Shown: positions 26,154 to 35,396 of the stretch, in pieces
Position numbering within the stretch: the stretch's first letter is position 1
Layout of the letters: every line of letters starts with the position of its first letter
NCBI GenBank assembly: GCA_016928575.1
Contig: JAFGKK010000015.1
Coordinates: 44,498 to 108,497, forward strand
Direction of reading: 5' to 3'
Source: Anaerolineales bacterium
Lineage (GTDB): Bacteria > Chloroflexota > Anaerolineae > Anaerolineales > RBG-16-64-43
Length of the DNA: 64,000 nt
Made by a program: the position numbers and the translations under genes
The notes under the pieces: model-generated
What the model saw: only the letters and a program-made list of their open reading frames with translations
What the model was told of the DNA's origin: nothing
The model's database searches: none

Positions 26154-27943
26154 CCCGCATTTCCTTCCCGCGATGCCCGGATTGCCAAATCCACAAAGAC
26201 GGCGCTGGACCATCCGAACACCGATGCCGCGCGGGGGCAATTCCTACCGGTCTCAGGGTGGTAATACTCGTAGATGTCCTTGTTGCGCATGATCAGGTCG
26301 AGGGTTTTTTTGCGCAGCCGGCGCGCATCCCGAACGCAGCCGGCCTGCTCCAGCCCGAGGATGAACAGATAATTAATGTTCACCCAGGTGGGTCCGCGCC
26401 ACATGACGGTCGGCGCGTACCGCGGGTCGTTTTTCGCCACCGACGGAATGGGATACTCCGTCCAGAATTCTTCCCGGCAAAAGAGGTGCCGGAGCAGTTC
26501 CCCTGCAATGGCGGCGGGCATCCTCCCCGTCAGCAGGGGGAACAGGCTGAAGGGCGTCAATACCCGGATCGGCTCATGGTTGCGCGTCGGCCAGAACACT
26601 CCCGAGCGCGGATCCCAAAAATGGCGGACGATATTGTCAGCCAGGGCCTCGGCCTGCGCTTCCCATTTCCTCCCTTCCTCGGCGAAACCCAGGGTGCGGG
26701 CGATCTTCGCCAGGGCATCCATGCTCATCACCAAATACGTGTTCAGATCCGGCGATTCAACCGGCATTCCCCGGTCCCAGATCGGACTGTCATCGAGTCC
26801 GGATGAGTAGGGGTGGTTGTATTGGGCAATACCGTCGCGGTCGTCGTCGTTTTTTTCAAACCACCACCGGTTCCAGCGGCAAAGCGGCTCGTAGATTTCG
26901 TCCAGGAAATCCCTGTCACCCGTCACCGAATGGAGCTGCCAGGCGGTCCAGGCGATCAGCGGGGGCTTCGTCACCTCCGCGACGGCCAAGGAATTCGGGA
27001 GAGGCATCTCGGTGACGACGCCCTCGTCATGGACCGCATCCGGTATCATGCCGTCTTCGCGTTGATGATCCAGCATGATCCGCAGCTGATTTTCCGCGAG
27101 AGTCCGGTCCACATGCCGGTAGGCCAGCGCGTGGAAGAAGGAATCCCATTGCCAAGCGCCGATGTATTGGGTTTTGGAGGGGATCATCGCCTCGCGGGTC
27201 AGAAAGAACCGCGAGTGAATCAACCCCGCCCGCAAAACCCACCATGCATAATAATAGTGGGGACGATAGCAGTCTTTCACGGGCGGGACGCCGGCAAACC
27301 ATTCGTGCCACCGGCGCTCCGCCTCCCTCAGGACGCCGTTGGCCGGCGGCACGCTGCGATTCAGGCCGAGGCGGGGCGTGATGTTGAGGGTCCATCCCGA
27401 ATCCGCCTCCGACCGGATCCGCATCCGCACGCGGATGCAGCCGTCGGAATCTCCGTTGATGTCATTGGAAAGCACGCGCGCGTTGGTCGTGTAAGCGACG
27501 TTCCGGTGGTTCCGCCGGTGTTCCGGATCCCCTCGGAACTGTCCCCCGCGCCGGTCCGGAGAACCCTCGCCGGCCAACACCCGGAAGGTGATAATAAACT
27601 CCCCATCCGGCAGCCTTAAGAACAGGGTTTCGTCATCCGAAAATGCCAGCCAGAATTCCCCCCGGCGGGTGTCGATATCTATTGCCTGCGGGAAGGCCGT
27701 CGGCCGGATTTCCAGCGGTGTGCCGCTTGCATCCGAGATGGTAAGGCCGTCCACCATCGGCGTCCGCTGATGATAGTCGCCCACTTCCTGTTCCCATTTT
27801 GCCCAGCGTTCCGCCAGGCGAATTGCCAGGGAATTCCCCTTCCGGAAGACCAGCAGACGCGAGCCGCGGTCGGTGAACGGAGCGCTTTCGAGGTTGATCC
27901 TCCCCTTTAAAGTCTGTAAAAACGGCGATCGGATTTTTCTCAT
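26150..27943 (-). CDS. GH63/MGH1-type glycoside hydrolase
   Basis: 597 residues. The C-terminal (alpha/alpha)6-barrel domain (about 215-590) has GAWQWDSFFHALAYRHVD, an EDGMIPDAV segment and GLDDSPIWDRG, motifs of the MGH1-type group within GH63. The N-terminal part is beta-rich. Members include mannosylglycerate and glucosylglycerate hydrolases as well as processing alpha-glucosidases. There is no signal peptide, so it is cytoplasmic. It is the first gene of an operon with GT4 and OtsAB, so degradation of a compatible solute is the natural reading. A trehalase role is not excluded, although trehalases usually fall in GH37, GH65 or GH15. Confidence 0.85.
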   Translation of the reverse strand: MRKIRSPFLQTLKGRINLESAPFTDRGSRLLVFRKGNSLAIRLAERWAKWEQEVGDYHQRTPMVDGLTISDASGTPLEIRPTAFPQAIDIDTRRGEFWLAFSDDETLFLRLPDGEFIITFRVLAGEGSPDRRGGQFRGDPEHRRNHRNVAYTTNARVLSNDINGDSDGCIRVRMRIRSEADSGWTLNITPRLGLNRSVPPANGVLREAERRWHEWFAGVPPVKDCYRPHYYYAWWVLRAGLIHSRFFLTREAMIPSKTQYIGAWQWDSFFHALAYRHVDRTLAENQLRIMLDHQREDGMIPDAVHDEGVVTEMPLPNSLAVAEVTKPPLIAWTAWQLHSVTGDRDFLDEIYEPLCRWNRWWFEKNDDDRDGIAQYNHPYSSGLDDSPIWDRGMPVESPDLNTYLVMSMDALAKIARTLGFAEEGRKWEAQAEALADNIVRHFWDPRSGVFWPTRNHEPIRVLTPFSLFPLLTGRMPAAIAGELLRHLFCREEFWTEYPIPSVAKNDPRYAPTVMWRGPTWVNINYLFILGLEQAGCVRDARRLRKKTLDLIMRNKDIYEYYHPETGRNCPRAASVFGWSSAVFVDLAIRASREGNAG

Positions 27944-28307
27944 TAGGTATTCGTTCGTATGTTCGACTCCTTTGCAGGATTTTTCCCTCCCGCGGTATGG
28001 CAGTGTTCAGTCGACGGAACGCGCGGTGTGCCGAGGACGGCCGTATCCCATTCCCGGAATCCGGCGGCGGAAAAAATCCCTTCCCGTTGGGGTATGAAAC
28101 AGCTGGGGGTTTGTTCCTGGTGCCTGCCGAGGCTAAAAGCCGTACGCGGAAACGGGCCGTGCTCGAGGGAATGGATGATGATAACGGAATCAGTCTTGCT
28201 TTTCTATTTTAATATCATCATACCATAGGAGGTGGGGGAATCCAATCGCAATCCGATATCGGTATCCACGTTGCGTTATCGGCATGGGTTTGAACGGTGG
28301 AGCGGGG
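27944..28307 (-). other. Upstream region of the trehalose/glucoside operon
   Basis: 364 non-coding bases between the AAC(3)-like stop and the first gene of the operon. An extended -10-like TGGTATGAT lies on the minus strand near 28220, in a local AT-rich patch, giving a leader of about 260 nt. I see no known riboswitch fold. There is no good ribosome site before ATG 27943. Confidence 0.4.
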
Positions 28308-29144
28308 TCATGCCCCCTCGGAGGAGCGCAGCTTGGCGGCCTTCCGTACGGACATGCAAAACGGGCATTTTGGATCCCGGCACAACAACGCCTGCGGATC
28401 CTCCCGGATCCAGGCGGCGGCGGTGTTGAGGAGGTCCCGCAGCGGAATCCGGGTGACGGGGAAGGATCCGATCTTGGTCGACCGCATCACGCCGGCAAGT
28501 TTCGCATCGATCGCGCCAAAGCCCCGCGAACATCCGGGAAATCCCGGACACTCCACCACCCCGTCGGGAGTCAGCGCCCAGCGGATGAACTGCCGCCTTC
28601 CGGCGCGCCGCTCCGCCAGGTGCAGCGCCGCGTTGGCCGGCGGATCGGATCCCAGAACGACCACGTCCCCGCCCGCTTTCGCCAAGGCGTCGATCGGAGC
28701 GAACGGATCTTCCATCGTCTGCATTTTCAAAATGTCTTCGGCCCCCAGCCCGGCAAACGACAGAATTGGGTGATCCGAACGCGTAGCGGCTTCCATCCGG
28801 CGGAGATTTTCAGGCAGCGGGCCGAGCAGCGGGGAAACCCGGATCGAGGGCCGGTAGAAATCCGCCTCGACGCTCGCCGCGCTCGCCTCGGGATAATCCA
28901 CCGCGTTGTCTTCCGGGCCCTCCGCCGGATACACCATCGTTTGGTAGGTAAACGCCGGGACGATCACCGTTTTACAGGAAGCGGCCAGCGCCGCCGTCAG
29001 CGCCGCCGCCCCGCCGCGAATGCTTTCCGGAATCTGGGTCGGACCGATCGCCATCACCCGCGATCCGCCTTCCAACCCGATCCGGCGGAACGCCAGGAGA
29101 ATATCCCGATAACCGAAAGCACCCGTCCGTCTGCGCGCGGTCAT
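28308..29144 (-). CDS. AAC(3)-family N-acetyltransferase-like protein
   Basis: 278 residues from ATG 29144, 14 nt after the proC stop; the longer frame runs antisense-like through proC and is rejected. The fold signature of aminoglycoside 3-N-acetyltransferases is present: VIVPAFTYQTM, SPLLGPLPENLRRMEAATRSDHPILSFAGLG and GSDPPANAALHLAERR. A Cys-rich C-terminus (CRDPKCPFC near 255) may bind metal. Chromosomal members of this fold also acetylate other amines, and in Bacillus YokD-like proteins the substrate is unknown, so resistance should not be assumed. It is the last gene after surE and proC. Confidence 0.82.
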   Translation of the reverse strand: MTARRRTGAFGYRDILLAFRRIGLEGGSRVMAIGPTQIPESIRGGAAALTAALAASCKTVIVPAFTYQTMVYPAEGPEDNAVDYPEASAASVEADFYRPSIRVSPLLGPLPENLRRMEAATRSDHPILSFAGLGAEDILKMQTMEDPFAPIDALAKAGGDVVVLGSDPPANAALHLAERRAGRRQFIRWALTPDGVVECPGFPGCSRGFGAIDAKLAGVMRSTKIGSFPVTRIPLRDLLNTAAAWIREDPQALLCRDPKCPFCMSVRKAAKLRSSEGA

Positions 29145-29158
29145 GGCTCTTGCGGGAA

Positions 29159-29998
29159 TCAGCCCGGCTTCGATCCCGGAATCGGGCCGGATCCCAACTC
29201 CAGCGAGCGCTGATGTGCGGCTTGAACCGCCCGCCGGACAACATTGCGGAATTCGTCCCGTTCGAAGGAGCGCAAGGCCGCCTCGGTGGTTCCGCCCGGC
29301 GAGGCGACCTGTTTCCGCAGTTGGGCCAGATCCGATTCCGCGCCCAACGCGTATTCCGCGGCTCCCCGGACGGTTTGCAGCACCAGCTGCTTGGCCAGAT
29401 CGGGCTCGAATCCCAACCCGACCCCGGCATCGACCAGCGCCTCCATGAACAGAAACGCGTACGCCGGTCCGGATCCGGAGACCGCGGTGACGGCATCGAG
29501 CAGGTTTTCCCCCTCCACGTACACTTCGGCGCCCAGGGCGCCGAGCAGTTCCTTGGCCTTGGCGCGCTGGTTTTCGGTGACGGCGGGGGAGGCCGTCCAG
29601 GCCGTCACGCCCCGGCCGATTTGCGCGGGAGTGTTGGGCATCGAACGAACCACGGAAGCATGCCTCAGACCGTCGCACAACGTGGCGATCCGCGCGCCGG
29701 CGATGATCGAAAGGACCAGGGCATCCTGTGGTACGCCGCCCGAAAGGGCGGGGAGAACCTGCGGGAGAATCTGCGGTTTCACCGAAAGCACAACCGTATC
29801 CGCCCCATCGAGCGCCGCGCGGTTGTCGATGGAAAAACCCACTCCGTAGCGTTCGCGGAGCTCCCGGCCGCGCTCGGGTCGTATGTCGGCGGCGACGATC
29901 CGCGCCGGGTCGATCAGCTTGCGGTCCGTCAGACCCCGGATGATCGCTTCGGCCATCACCCCGGCCCCGATAAAGGCCACGGTGCTGTTTTCAAGCAT
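29159..29998 (-). CDS. proC: Pyrroline-5-carboxylate reductase
   Basis: 279 residues from ATG 29998 (GGGAGG is 8 nt upstream; a GTG 9 nt earlier would overlap that site). The N-terminal Rossmann domain begins VAFIGAGVMAEAIIRGL, and VLSVKPQ follows. The C-terminal dimerisation domain has TAVSGSGPAYAFLFMEAL and ASPGGTTEAAL, the ProC signature. It reduces 1-pyrroline-5-carboxylate to proline with NADPH in the cytoplasm, the last step of proline synthesis. It overlaps the surE stop by 8 bases. Proline is also an osmolyte, so this may connect with the solute operon next door. Confidence 0.96.
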   Translation of the reverse strand: MLENSTVAFIGAGVMAEAIIRGLTDRKLIDPARIVAADIRPERGRELRERYGVGFSIDNRAALDGADTVVLSVKPQILPQVLPALSGGVPQDALVLSIIAGARIATLCDGLRHASVVRSMPNTPAQIGRGVTAWTASPAVTENQRAKAKELLGALGAEVYVEGENLLDAVTAVSGSGPAYAFLFMEALVDAGVGLGFEPDLAKQLVLQTVRGAAEYALGAESDLAQLRKQVASPGGTTEAALRSFERDEFRNVVRRAVQAAHQRSLELGSGPIPGSKPG

Positions 29999-30788
29999 CT
30001 TTTCCACCTCCCGCCGTCTGTTCCTCCCAGCGCCACGCTTGCATGGAACGCAGGGTGTCGTACGCGGTCAGATCCAGCTGCACCGGCGTGATCGAGATAT
30101 ACCCCTTGGTGACAGCCCAAAAATCCGAATCCTCCTCCAGGATCCCATCCGGCGGCCCGCCGCCGATCCAGTAGTACGGCTTCCCGCGCGGATCCATCCG
30201 GGTGATCAGTTCGTCGCGATAGACCCGCAAGCCCAGCTTGGTGATCCGCACCCCGCGAACGGCGTCCTCCGCCAGGTTCGGGATGTTGACATTGAGCAGA
30301 ATTCCTTCCGGGAGCGTATTGCGCAGGACGGCCGCCACGGCGCGGGCGGTGAACCTCGCCGCGGGCAGGTAGGCGTCCTCCGTCGCGGTGTCCTGAACGC
30401 AAAGCGACACGGCGATCCCCGGCGCGCCGTTGATCACCGCCTCCATCGCCGCGGTCACCGTCCCCGAGTAGGTGAGGTCATACCCCAGATTGGGACCGGT
30501 GTTGATCCCGGAGACGACGATATCCACGCGGATCGGCACCAATCCGAGCATCGCCAAGGCGACGCAATCGGACGGAGCGCCGCTGGTGACGATCGCCGGC
30601 GATCCGTCCGAAAGCCTGGCGGCCCACGCGCGGAGCGGTTTGTGGAGGGTTTTCACATGCCCGCCGGCCGACCAGTTATGTTCCGGGACGCAGACGGTCA
30701 CATCGCCGACGGCGCGCAGGGCGTCCGCCAGCACAGGCAGGCCGGGCGCGTGCACCCCGTCGTCGTTGGTGACCAGGATATGGGTCAT
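29991..30788 (-). CDS. surE: 5'-nucleotidase SurE
   Basis: 265 residues. The metal-binding N-terminus ILVTNDDGVHAPGL has Asp9 and Asp10. Further motifs are NWSAGGH (Ser and Asn of the active site), SGINTGPNLGYDLTYSGTV and PGIAVS. SurE dephosphorylates nucleoside monophosphates and short polyphosphates and is linked to stationary-phase survival. The start codon overlaps the stop of the GNAT gene by 4 bases (30785-30788) and its 3' end overlaps proC. All four genes form one transcript. Confidence 0.96.
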   Translation of the reverse strand: MTHILVTNDDGVHAPGLPVLADALRAVGDVTVCVPEHNWSAGGHVKTLHKPLRAWAARLSDGSPAIVTSGAPSDCVALAMLGLVPIRVDIVVSGINTGPNLGYDLTYSGTVTAAMEAVINGAPGIAVSLCVQDTATEDAYLPAARFTARAVAAVLRNTLPEGILLNVNIPNLAEDAVRGVRITKLGLRVYRDELITRMDPRGKPYYWIGGGPPDGILEEDSDFWAVTKGYISITPVQLDLTAYDTLRSMQAWRWEEQTAGGGKDA

Positions 30789-31459
30789 GTCGCCGGTTTG
30801 CCTTTCCGCGAAGCGCGTCCGCCGTCGAGCGGCTTTATCATCCGGTGGAAGCCCGCATATTGTACGCCCGGCGCTCGCAGTTTTGTCTCATAGCGCAGAT
30901 CCTCGCAATACCCCTCCCTCAGGTAAAACCGCAGCGCGGCCGTGTTGTGCAGCATCACCGACAGCGAACAAGTTCCGATTCCACGCTCGCGCGCCTGCCG
31001 CTCGGCTTCGCGGAGCAAGCCGGCGCCGATCCCGCGGTTGCGGTGCGCCGAAGCGACGGCCAGCGTGTTGATATAAAACTCACCCCGCTTTGCGTCCGGC
31101 TCGAAAGCCAGAGGCCAAGCCCTGCGAATGCCGCGGATCGTAGACCGCAAACCTAAAGTTTTTAAGCAGGCGAGGAAAATACCGACTCCCGCCCGCTGGA
31201 GTTCCTCCGCCGGCAAGGCCTGCAGGAGGCCAACGACCTCATTCCCTTCTTCCGCCAGCGTGGTGTACTGATAGGAAAACAAGTGGCTTTTTTCGGGGAA
31301 CAATATCGTAAGGATCCGGATGGTCCCTTCCGGACCGGTTTGCCCGAACACGTAGTCCCCCAGCGAAAGCGCGGTCTCGTAGATCAACGCCGCCGCCGGA
31401 ACCGCATCTTCCGGTACGGCGGTCCGCAGGGAGACAGAGTTGTTCGCAAACGGCGCCAT
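30785..31459 (-). CDS. GNAT-family N-acetyltransferase
   Basis: 224 residues from ATG 31459. The longer TTG start at 31477 would lie upstream of the -10 box TACAAT (31466-31471) and so is unlikely. Motif A is [20 protein letters not shown] near 135 with the RNRGIG loop, and motif B is [19 protein letters not shown] near 175. There is no SD sequence; translation of a leaderless mRNA is proposed. It is the first gene of the GNAT-surE-proC-AAC(3) unit. The substrate is unknown. Confidence 0.86.
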   Translation of the reverse strand: MAPFANNSVSLRTAVPEDAVPAAALIYETALSLGDYVFGQTGPEGTIRILTILFPEKSHLFSYQYTTLAEEGNEVVGLLQALPAEELQRAGVGIFLACLKTLGLRSTIRGIRRAWPLAFEPDAKRGEFYINTLAVASAHRNRGIGAGLLREAERQARERGIGTCSLSVMLHNTAALRFYLREGYCEDLRYETKLRAPGVQYAGFHRMIKPLDGGRASRKGKPAT

Positions 31460-31465
31460 TCCGAT

Positions 31466-31471
31466 ATTGTA
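31466..31471 (-). promoter_or_regulatory. -10 box placed 6 nt before a start codon
   Basis: TACAAT on the minus strand, 6 nt upstream of ATG 31459. Transcription would begin at or next to the ATG, giving a leaderless mRNA. Confidence 0.5.
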
Positions 31472-31671
31472 TCCCAAGCCGGCGCATCGGAGCCGCCGCT
31501 TTTTCCACGAAAGGCGCGAAGGGAAATCCGCATATCACCGAGACGCCGAGGTTTATCATGCTTGGCGTTTTTCGGAATTTCTTGGATTACCCTTCCCGCC
31601 CCCCGTCGAAAAAACCAATATTGTCTTTCCCCGCGAAGCGCATTACACTCCCGCGCAAGGAGGCTTTGCGC

Positions 31672-32607
31672 ATGGCCGAACCCAATCGCGGCCGGATCCG
31701 GCCGCCCTCAGGAAGCGAACTTCCCCGCCCTCGCCGTCGGCCGGAATGGATCCGCCTGTCCAAACCTCCCGAGGAGCAGGTGCAAGCGCTGCGTTCGCTC
31801 ATGCGTGGCGCTTCCCTGCATACGGTTTGCGAAGAGGCGATGTGCCCCAATCTCGGCGAATGCTGGAGCCGCGGCACCGCCACCTTCCTCCTGCTGGGAG
31901 ACGTGTGCACCCGCGCCTGCCGTTTCTGCGACGTCAAACACGGGCGTCCCGGCCCGTTGGATCCCGCCGAACCGGAGCGGGTGGCCCGCGCGGCGGAGGC
32001 GATGAACCTGCGCCACGTGGTGATCACCTCGGTGAACCGCGACGATCAGCCGGACGGCGGAGCGGCTTTCTTCGCGGAAACGATTCGCCGCGTCCGCGGC
32101 GCGCTTCCGGAATGCACAATCGAAGTCCTGATCCCGGACTTCAAAGGCGATCCCTCTTCGTTGCAGACCGTGTTGGCCGAGTCTCCGGAGATCCTTAATC
32201 ACAACATCGAGACGGTTCCGCGTTTGTTCCGCGCGATCCAGCCGCAGGACCGCTACGAATGGGCGGAGGCCGTTTTGCGGGGCGCCAAGCGGTTCCATCC
32301 GCAACAAATCACCAAATCCGGAATCATGGTCGGTCTGGGAGAAACGTTCGATGAAGTGGTCGCCATGATGCGCGAGCTGCGCGCGTGGGGCGTGGACATC
32401 CTGACGGTCGGCCAGTACCTGCAACCCTCACGGCGCCATCTGCCAGTGGAACGCTATTACCCGCCGGAGGAATTCGCCGAACTTAAACGGATCGGGCTGG
32501 AAGAGCTGGCCTTCCGCTGGGTCGAATCATCCCCCTTGGTGCGGTCCTCCTACCGCGCCGACGCCCAAGCGGCCGCGCTCGCGCCCAGGCGCCCGAAGAC
32601 CGTTTGA
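31672..32607 (+). CDS. lipA: Lipoyl synthase
   Basis: 311 residues from ATG 31672, which follows AAGGAGG; an upstream in-frame ATG at 31558 gives an unusual extension. The auxiliary 4Fe-4S cluster cysteines are C53, C58 and C64 ([12 protein letters not shown]), and the radical-SAM cluster cysteines are C79, C83 and C86 (CTRACRFC). A C-terminal Ser in SSPLVRSSY contributes the serine ligand to the auxiliary cluster. The enzyme inserts two sulfurs into octanoyl groups on E2 and GcvH proteins. No lipB or lplA is next to it. It is convergent with the ABC-2 genes. Confidence 0.97.
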   Translation: MAEPNRGRIRPPSGSELPRPRRRPEWIRLSKPPEEQVQALRSLMRGASLHTVCEEAMCPNLGECWSRGTATFLLLGDVCTRACRFCDVKHGRPGPLDPAEPERVARAAEAMNLRHVVITSVNRDDQPDGGAAFFAETIRRVRGALPECTIEVLIPDFKGDPSSLQTVLAESPEILNHNIETVPRLFRAIQPQDRYEWAEAVLRGAKRFHPQQITKSGIMVGLGETFDEVVAMMRELRAWGVDILTVGQYLQPSRRHLPVERYYPPEEFAELKRIGLEELAFRWVESSPLVRSSYRADAQAAALAPRRPKTV

Positions 32608-32643
32608 CCCGGCCGCGGCACCCCGTGAACCGCACCTTCCCAA

Positions 32644-33735
32644 TCACGCTTCCTGGCGCCGCATCGCCCAGACCACGATCCCGAACAGCGCCGCCGTACA
32701 AGCCGCGAGGTAGAGGAGTCGGACTGCGGCATCCAACGGAGCGACCTGTCCGGCGATGGATTGTCCGAGCATCTCCACCAAGTAATACGTCGGGACGGCC
32801 CGCAGGGCGGATTCCAAAAAGGTGGGCAGCTCCAATACGCTCAGCCAGCTGGGGGCCAGCAGAATCAACACGACCACGGTCGACCAGGTGTTGACCTGCA
32901 TCGTGGCATGGAGCAGGGTTCCCATCAGCAAGCCCGTCAAAACCATGAACAGCGCCCCTACCAGCAACGCCAGGAAGGTCACCGGCCAAGCACCGGTCCA
33001 TCCCCGGTTGAGCGCCACCAAAACCGCCGCTCCAAGGCCGGAGTAGATCAATCCGGTGAGGGCTTTGCCCGCCGCGATTTCCGCAGGTGTGATCGGCGCG
33101 ACCAGCAGGAATTCCATGGTGTGTTTCTCTTTTTCCTCCACCATGAGCAAGGGCACCACAAAACTGCCGGTCATGGTCAACGACATGACCAGGAACATCA
33201 CAAGCAAATACCAATCCATCCGGAAGCCCTCCTTGCGGAAACCCTCCTCCCGGGCCGCCTCCGGCCGATCGGGAATTTGCGACCAGACGATTTCCACCGG
33301 CTCCGAATCCGTCTTCATCGCCCAGACCTGCCGAATTAAGATCTCGCGAAAGAGCGCCAACTCACCGCCGCCTTTGTTCCCGTTCAACCAGACCGTCAAT
33401 TTCGGCCGACGGCCGAGATCCACATCGGAATCGAAACCCGCCGGGACCGCGATTCCTCCGACCGCTTCCCCGTCCACTTCCTCCGACAGCCGATCCTGCG
33501 ATTCGACCACCACAAGGGTCAGGTTCGGGACGGCTCGCAGGCATTCCGTCAGGCGGGACCCGCCGGCGTCGAACACCGCCACCCGCAATGCGTCCATATT
33601 CGAAATCCGGCCGAAGACCAGTTGGAAGACAACCGACATTCCGACCGGCAAAATCAGGCTCATCAGCAGGTAGCGGTTTTTCACCGCGTCGAGAATATCC
33701 TTCCAGGCGATCGCCAAAACGGCTTGGGCGTTCAT
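32644..33735 (-). CDS. ABC-2 type transporter permease
   Basis: 363 residues from ATG 33735, which overlaps the ATPase stop by ATGA; the longer frame reads through the ATPase gene. One N-terminal helix at about 22-42, an extracytoplasmic region to about 180 and a C-terminal block of five helices follow the ABC-2 (YhgE/NatB-like) plan. The basic EKEKHTMEFLLVAPITPAEIAAGK coupling region lies after the second helix. With the adjacent ATPase it forms an exporter. The cargo is unknown; natrium, lipid or drug export are all possible. Confidence 0.88.
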   Translation of the reverse strand: MNAQAVLAIAWKDILDAVKNRYLLMSLILPVGMSVVFQLVFGRISNMDALRVAVFDAGGSRLTECLRAVPNLTLVVVESQDRLSEEVDGEAVGGIAVPAGFDSDVDLGRRPKLTVWLNGNKGGGELALFREILIRQVWAMKTDSEPVEIVWSQIPDRPEAAREEGFRKEGFRMDWYLLVMFLVMSLTMTGSFVVPLLMVEEKEKHTMEFLLVAPITPAEIAAGKALTGLIYSGLGAAVLVALNRGWTGAWPVTFLALLVGALFMVLTGLLMGTLLHATMQVNTWSTVVVLILLAPSWLSVLELPTFLESALRAVPTYYLVEMLGQSIAGQVAPLDAAVRLLYLAACTAALFGIVVWAMRRQEA

Positions 33736-34580
33736 GCATCCAGTCCTTTCCCGGTCAGGCGGATGAAAACCTCCTCCAAGGTCGCCTCCGCTGAGTGTAC
33801 GGTGAGGATTTCCCCCCGCGCCGCCCAGTCGCCGAGGCGTTTCCCATCTTCCGGATCGTCCAGCCGGGCCGTCCGGGAGGAGCCGTCCTTGCACAGGATT
33901 CGGACCCGGCGTTCCCCGTGGGCGATCTTGAAGTTTTGTGGAGTGTCGATGGCCACGATCCGCCCTTCGTTGAGGAAGGCCATCCTCTGGCAAAGCTGAT
34001 CGGCCTCCTCCATATAGTGCGTCGTCAGAAGTATAGTCACCCCCTGGTCGGCAAGTTCCCTCACCAAATCCCGGATTTGACGCGCTGCGGTCGGATCCAA
34101 CCCCTTGGTCGGCTCGTCCAGGAAGAGGATCTTCGGCCGGTGCACCAGCGCTCGGGCGATCAGAAGCCGCTGTTTCATCCCGTTGGAATAACTGTGGATT
34201 GCGTCCTTCGCCCTATCCTCCAACCCGACCTTTTCCAAAATCTCCCGGATTCGGCCGCGGCGGCAGCCGAACAACCGGGCGGCGAAAACGAGATTCTCCC
34301 CGCCCGTCATGCGTTCGTACAAATTTTGGTGTTCGAAGACCACGCCGATCTGAGCTTTTAGCGCCTGCCGGCCGCTCACCACATCGCATCCGGCCACCCG
34401 GGCTTCTCCGGCGGTTGGATGCAATTGTCCGGTCAGCATCCGGATCGTGGTGGTTTTCCCGGCGCCGTTGGGACCGAGCAGCCCGAAGACTTCGCCCTCC
34501 GGAACGGAAAAGCTGACATCCTGGACCGCGCGCCGGCCGGAAAACCATCGATTCAGCTTGATCGCATCGATTGCGTTCAT
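33732..34580 (-). CDS. ABC transporter ATP-binding protein (ABC-2 exporter)
   Basis: 282 residues. Walker A is GPNGAGKTTTIRML near 34-47, the Q loop is FEHQNLYERM, the ABC signature is YSNGMKQRLLIA near 133, Walker B is ILFLDEPTKGLDP and the H loop is LLTTHYMEEA. The C-terminal extension is typical of CcmA/DrrA-type ATPases. GGAGG precedes the ATG. Translationally coupled to the permease. Confidence 0.95.
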   Translation of the reverse strand: MNAIDAIKLNRWFSGRRAVQDVSFSVPEGEVFGLLGPNGAGKTTTIRMLTGQLHPTAGEARVAGCDVVSGRQALKAQIGVVFEHQNLYERMTGGENLVFAARLFGCRRGRIREILEKVGLEDRAKDAIHSYSNGMKQRLLIARALVHRPKILFLDEPTKGLDPTAARQIRDLVRELADQGVTILLTTHYMEEADQLCQRMAFLNEGRIVAIDTPQNFKIAHGERRVRILCKDGSSRTARLDDPEDGKRLGDWAARGEILTVHSAEATLEEVFIRLTGKGLDA

Positions 34581-34628
34581 TCTGGTCCTCCGCTACCGCA
34601 GTCCCCCGTCCGCCGGATACAAAAGGCC

Positions 34629-34989
34629 TGTATCTCCTCAGCCTCCCGTGCTTTCCTCACCCCCAACCCCGGCTCCCTCGCCTCGCTTTCCCTCGCTAGG
34701 CTCGGGACGGACCGCTCGCGGCCACGGGAATGAATATGTGCATGATTACGCATTTCCTCAGCCTTCCCCTCATCCTCCCTTCGGGCACGCTCTCCCAGCC
34801 CCGCATCTTCGGATGAAGTCAAGTATTTATTCGAAGCCTCCATCTTAAGCGATGGACTGGGAGAAGGTATCCCGGAAGGCCTGTCCCGTGCTCCGCGCGG
34901 GACAGTGACGGGAGGATGGGATGAGGTGAGAAAAATGGAACGGGGTTTCAGCGATTTTTCCAATCCTTACCTCAGGCGGAGAAAATACT
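34629..34989 (+). mobile_element. Diverged, longer relative of the MITE-like element (copy C)
   Basis: It starts with the same TGTATCTCCTCAGCC end and CTTTCCTCACCCCCAACCCC block as copies at 44682 and 21665, then diverges. It ends with CTCAGGCGGAGAAAATAC, like the other copies' GAGGCTGAGCAGATACA end. The middle is longer, about 165 bp more, and itself partly palindromic (CCTCATCCTCCC against GGGAGGATGGGATGAGG). No target-site duplication is apparent. It fills the 490-nt gap between the exporter and the winged-helix gene. Confidence 0.5.
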
Positions 34990-35072
34990 TGATTTCTTTT
35001 TATGATTGAATTCGCTGAGCAGGCAAAAAATGTTCCCGGACGATGGCATCCGGCGGGACTCACGCCCCAGCG

Positions 35073-35396
35073 CTATTCCTTTTTCCACTCCCTGGCTTTC
35101 CCTCCGAGCTGGTCAAGCTTTTTCCAATGCTCGCGGACGGCCTTGCGGCCTTGTTCGGAGATCTCAATCCGCGTGTTCGGTCGCTTGTCGACGAACTGCT
35201 TTTCCACGCGCACCAAGCCCGCCTCCTCCAGTTTGGAAATGTGGCTGGAAAGATTTCCCCCGCTCATCCCCGTCAGGCGCTGCAGGAAGAGAAAATCCGC
35301 TGATTTGCACGACGCGAGCGCCGTGAGAATCGCCAGCCGCGAAGGCTCGTGGATCAGGCGGTCGAGCCCGGCCAATTCCTCAAACAGGTTATCCAT
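35073..35396 (-). CDS. Winged-helix transcriptional regulator
   Basis: 107 residues of a single winged-helix domain, similar to PF13601-type (HTH_34) proteins. The recognition region is MSGGNLSSHISKLEEAGLV near 44-62, and the wing is VEKQFVDKRPNTRIEISEQG. There is no ligand-binding domain. It is the fourth and last gene of the operon, overlapping its upstream membrane-protein gene by 8 bases. It may repress the operon, whose AT-rich promoter region is at 37516-37590. Confidence 0.85.
   Translation of the reverse strand: MDNLFEELAGLDRLIHEPSRLAILTALASCKSADFLFLQRLTGMSGGNLSSHISKLEEAGLVRVEKQFVDKRPNTRIEISEQGRKAVREHWKKLDQLGGKAREWKKE

Noticed and set aside
29145..29678. N-terminal extension of the AAC(3)-like ORF
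   Set aside because: This part overlaps proC in another frame, is Arg/Gly-rich and not protein-like. ATG 29144 gives the family length.
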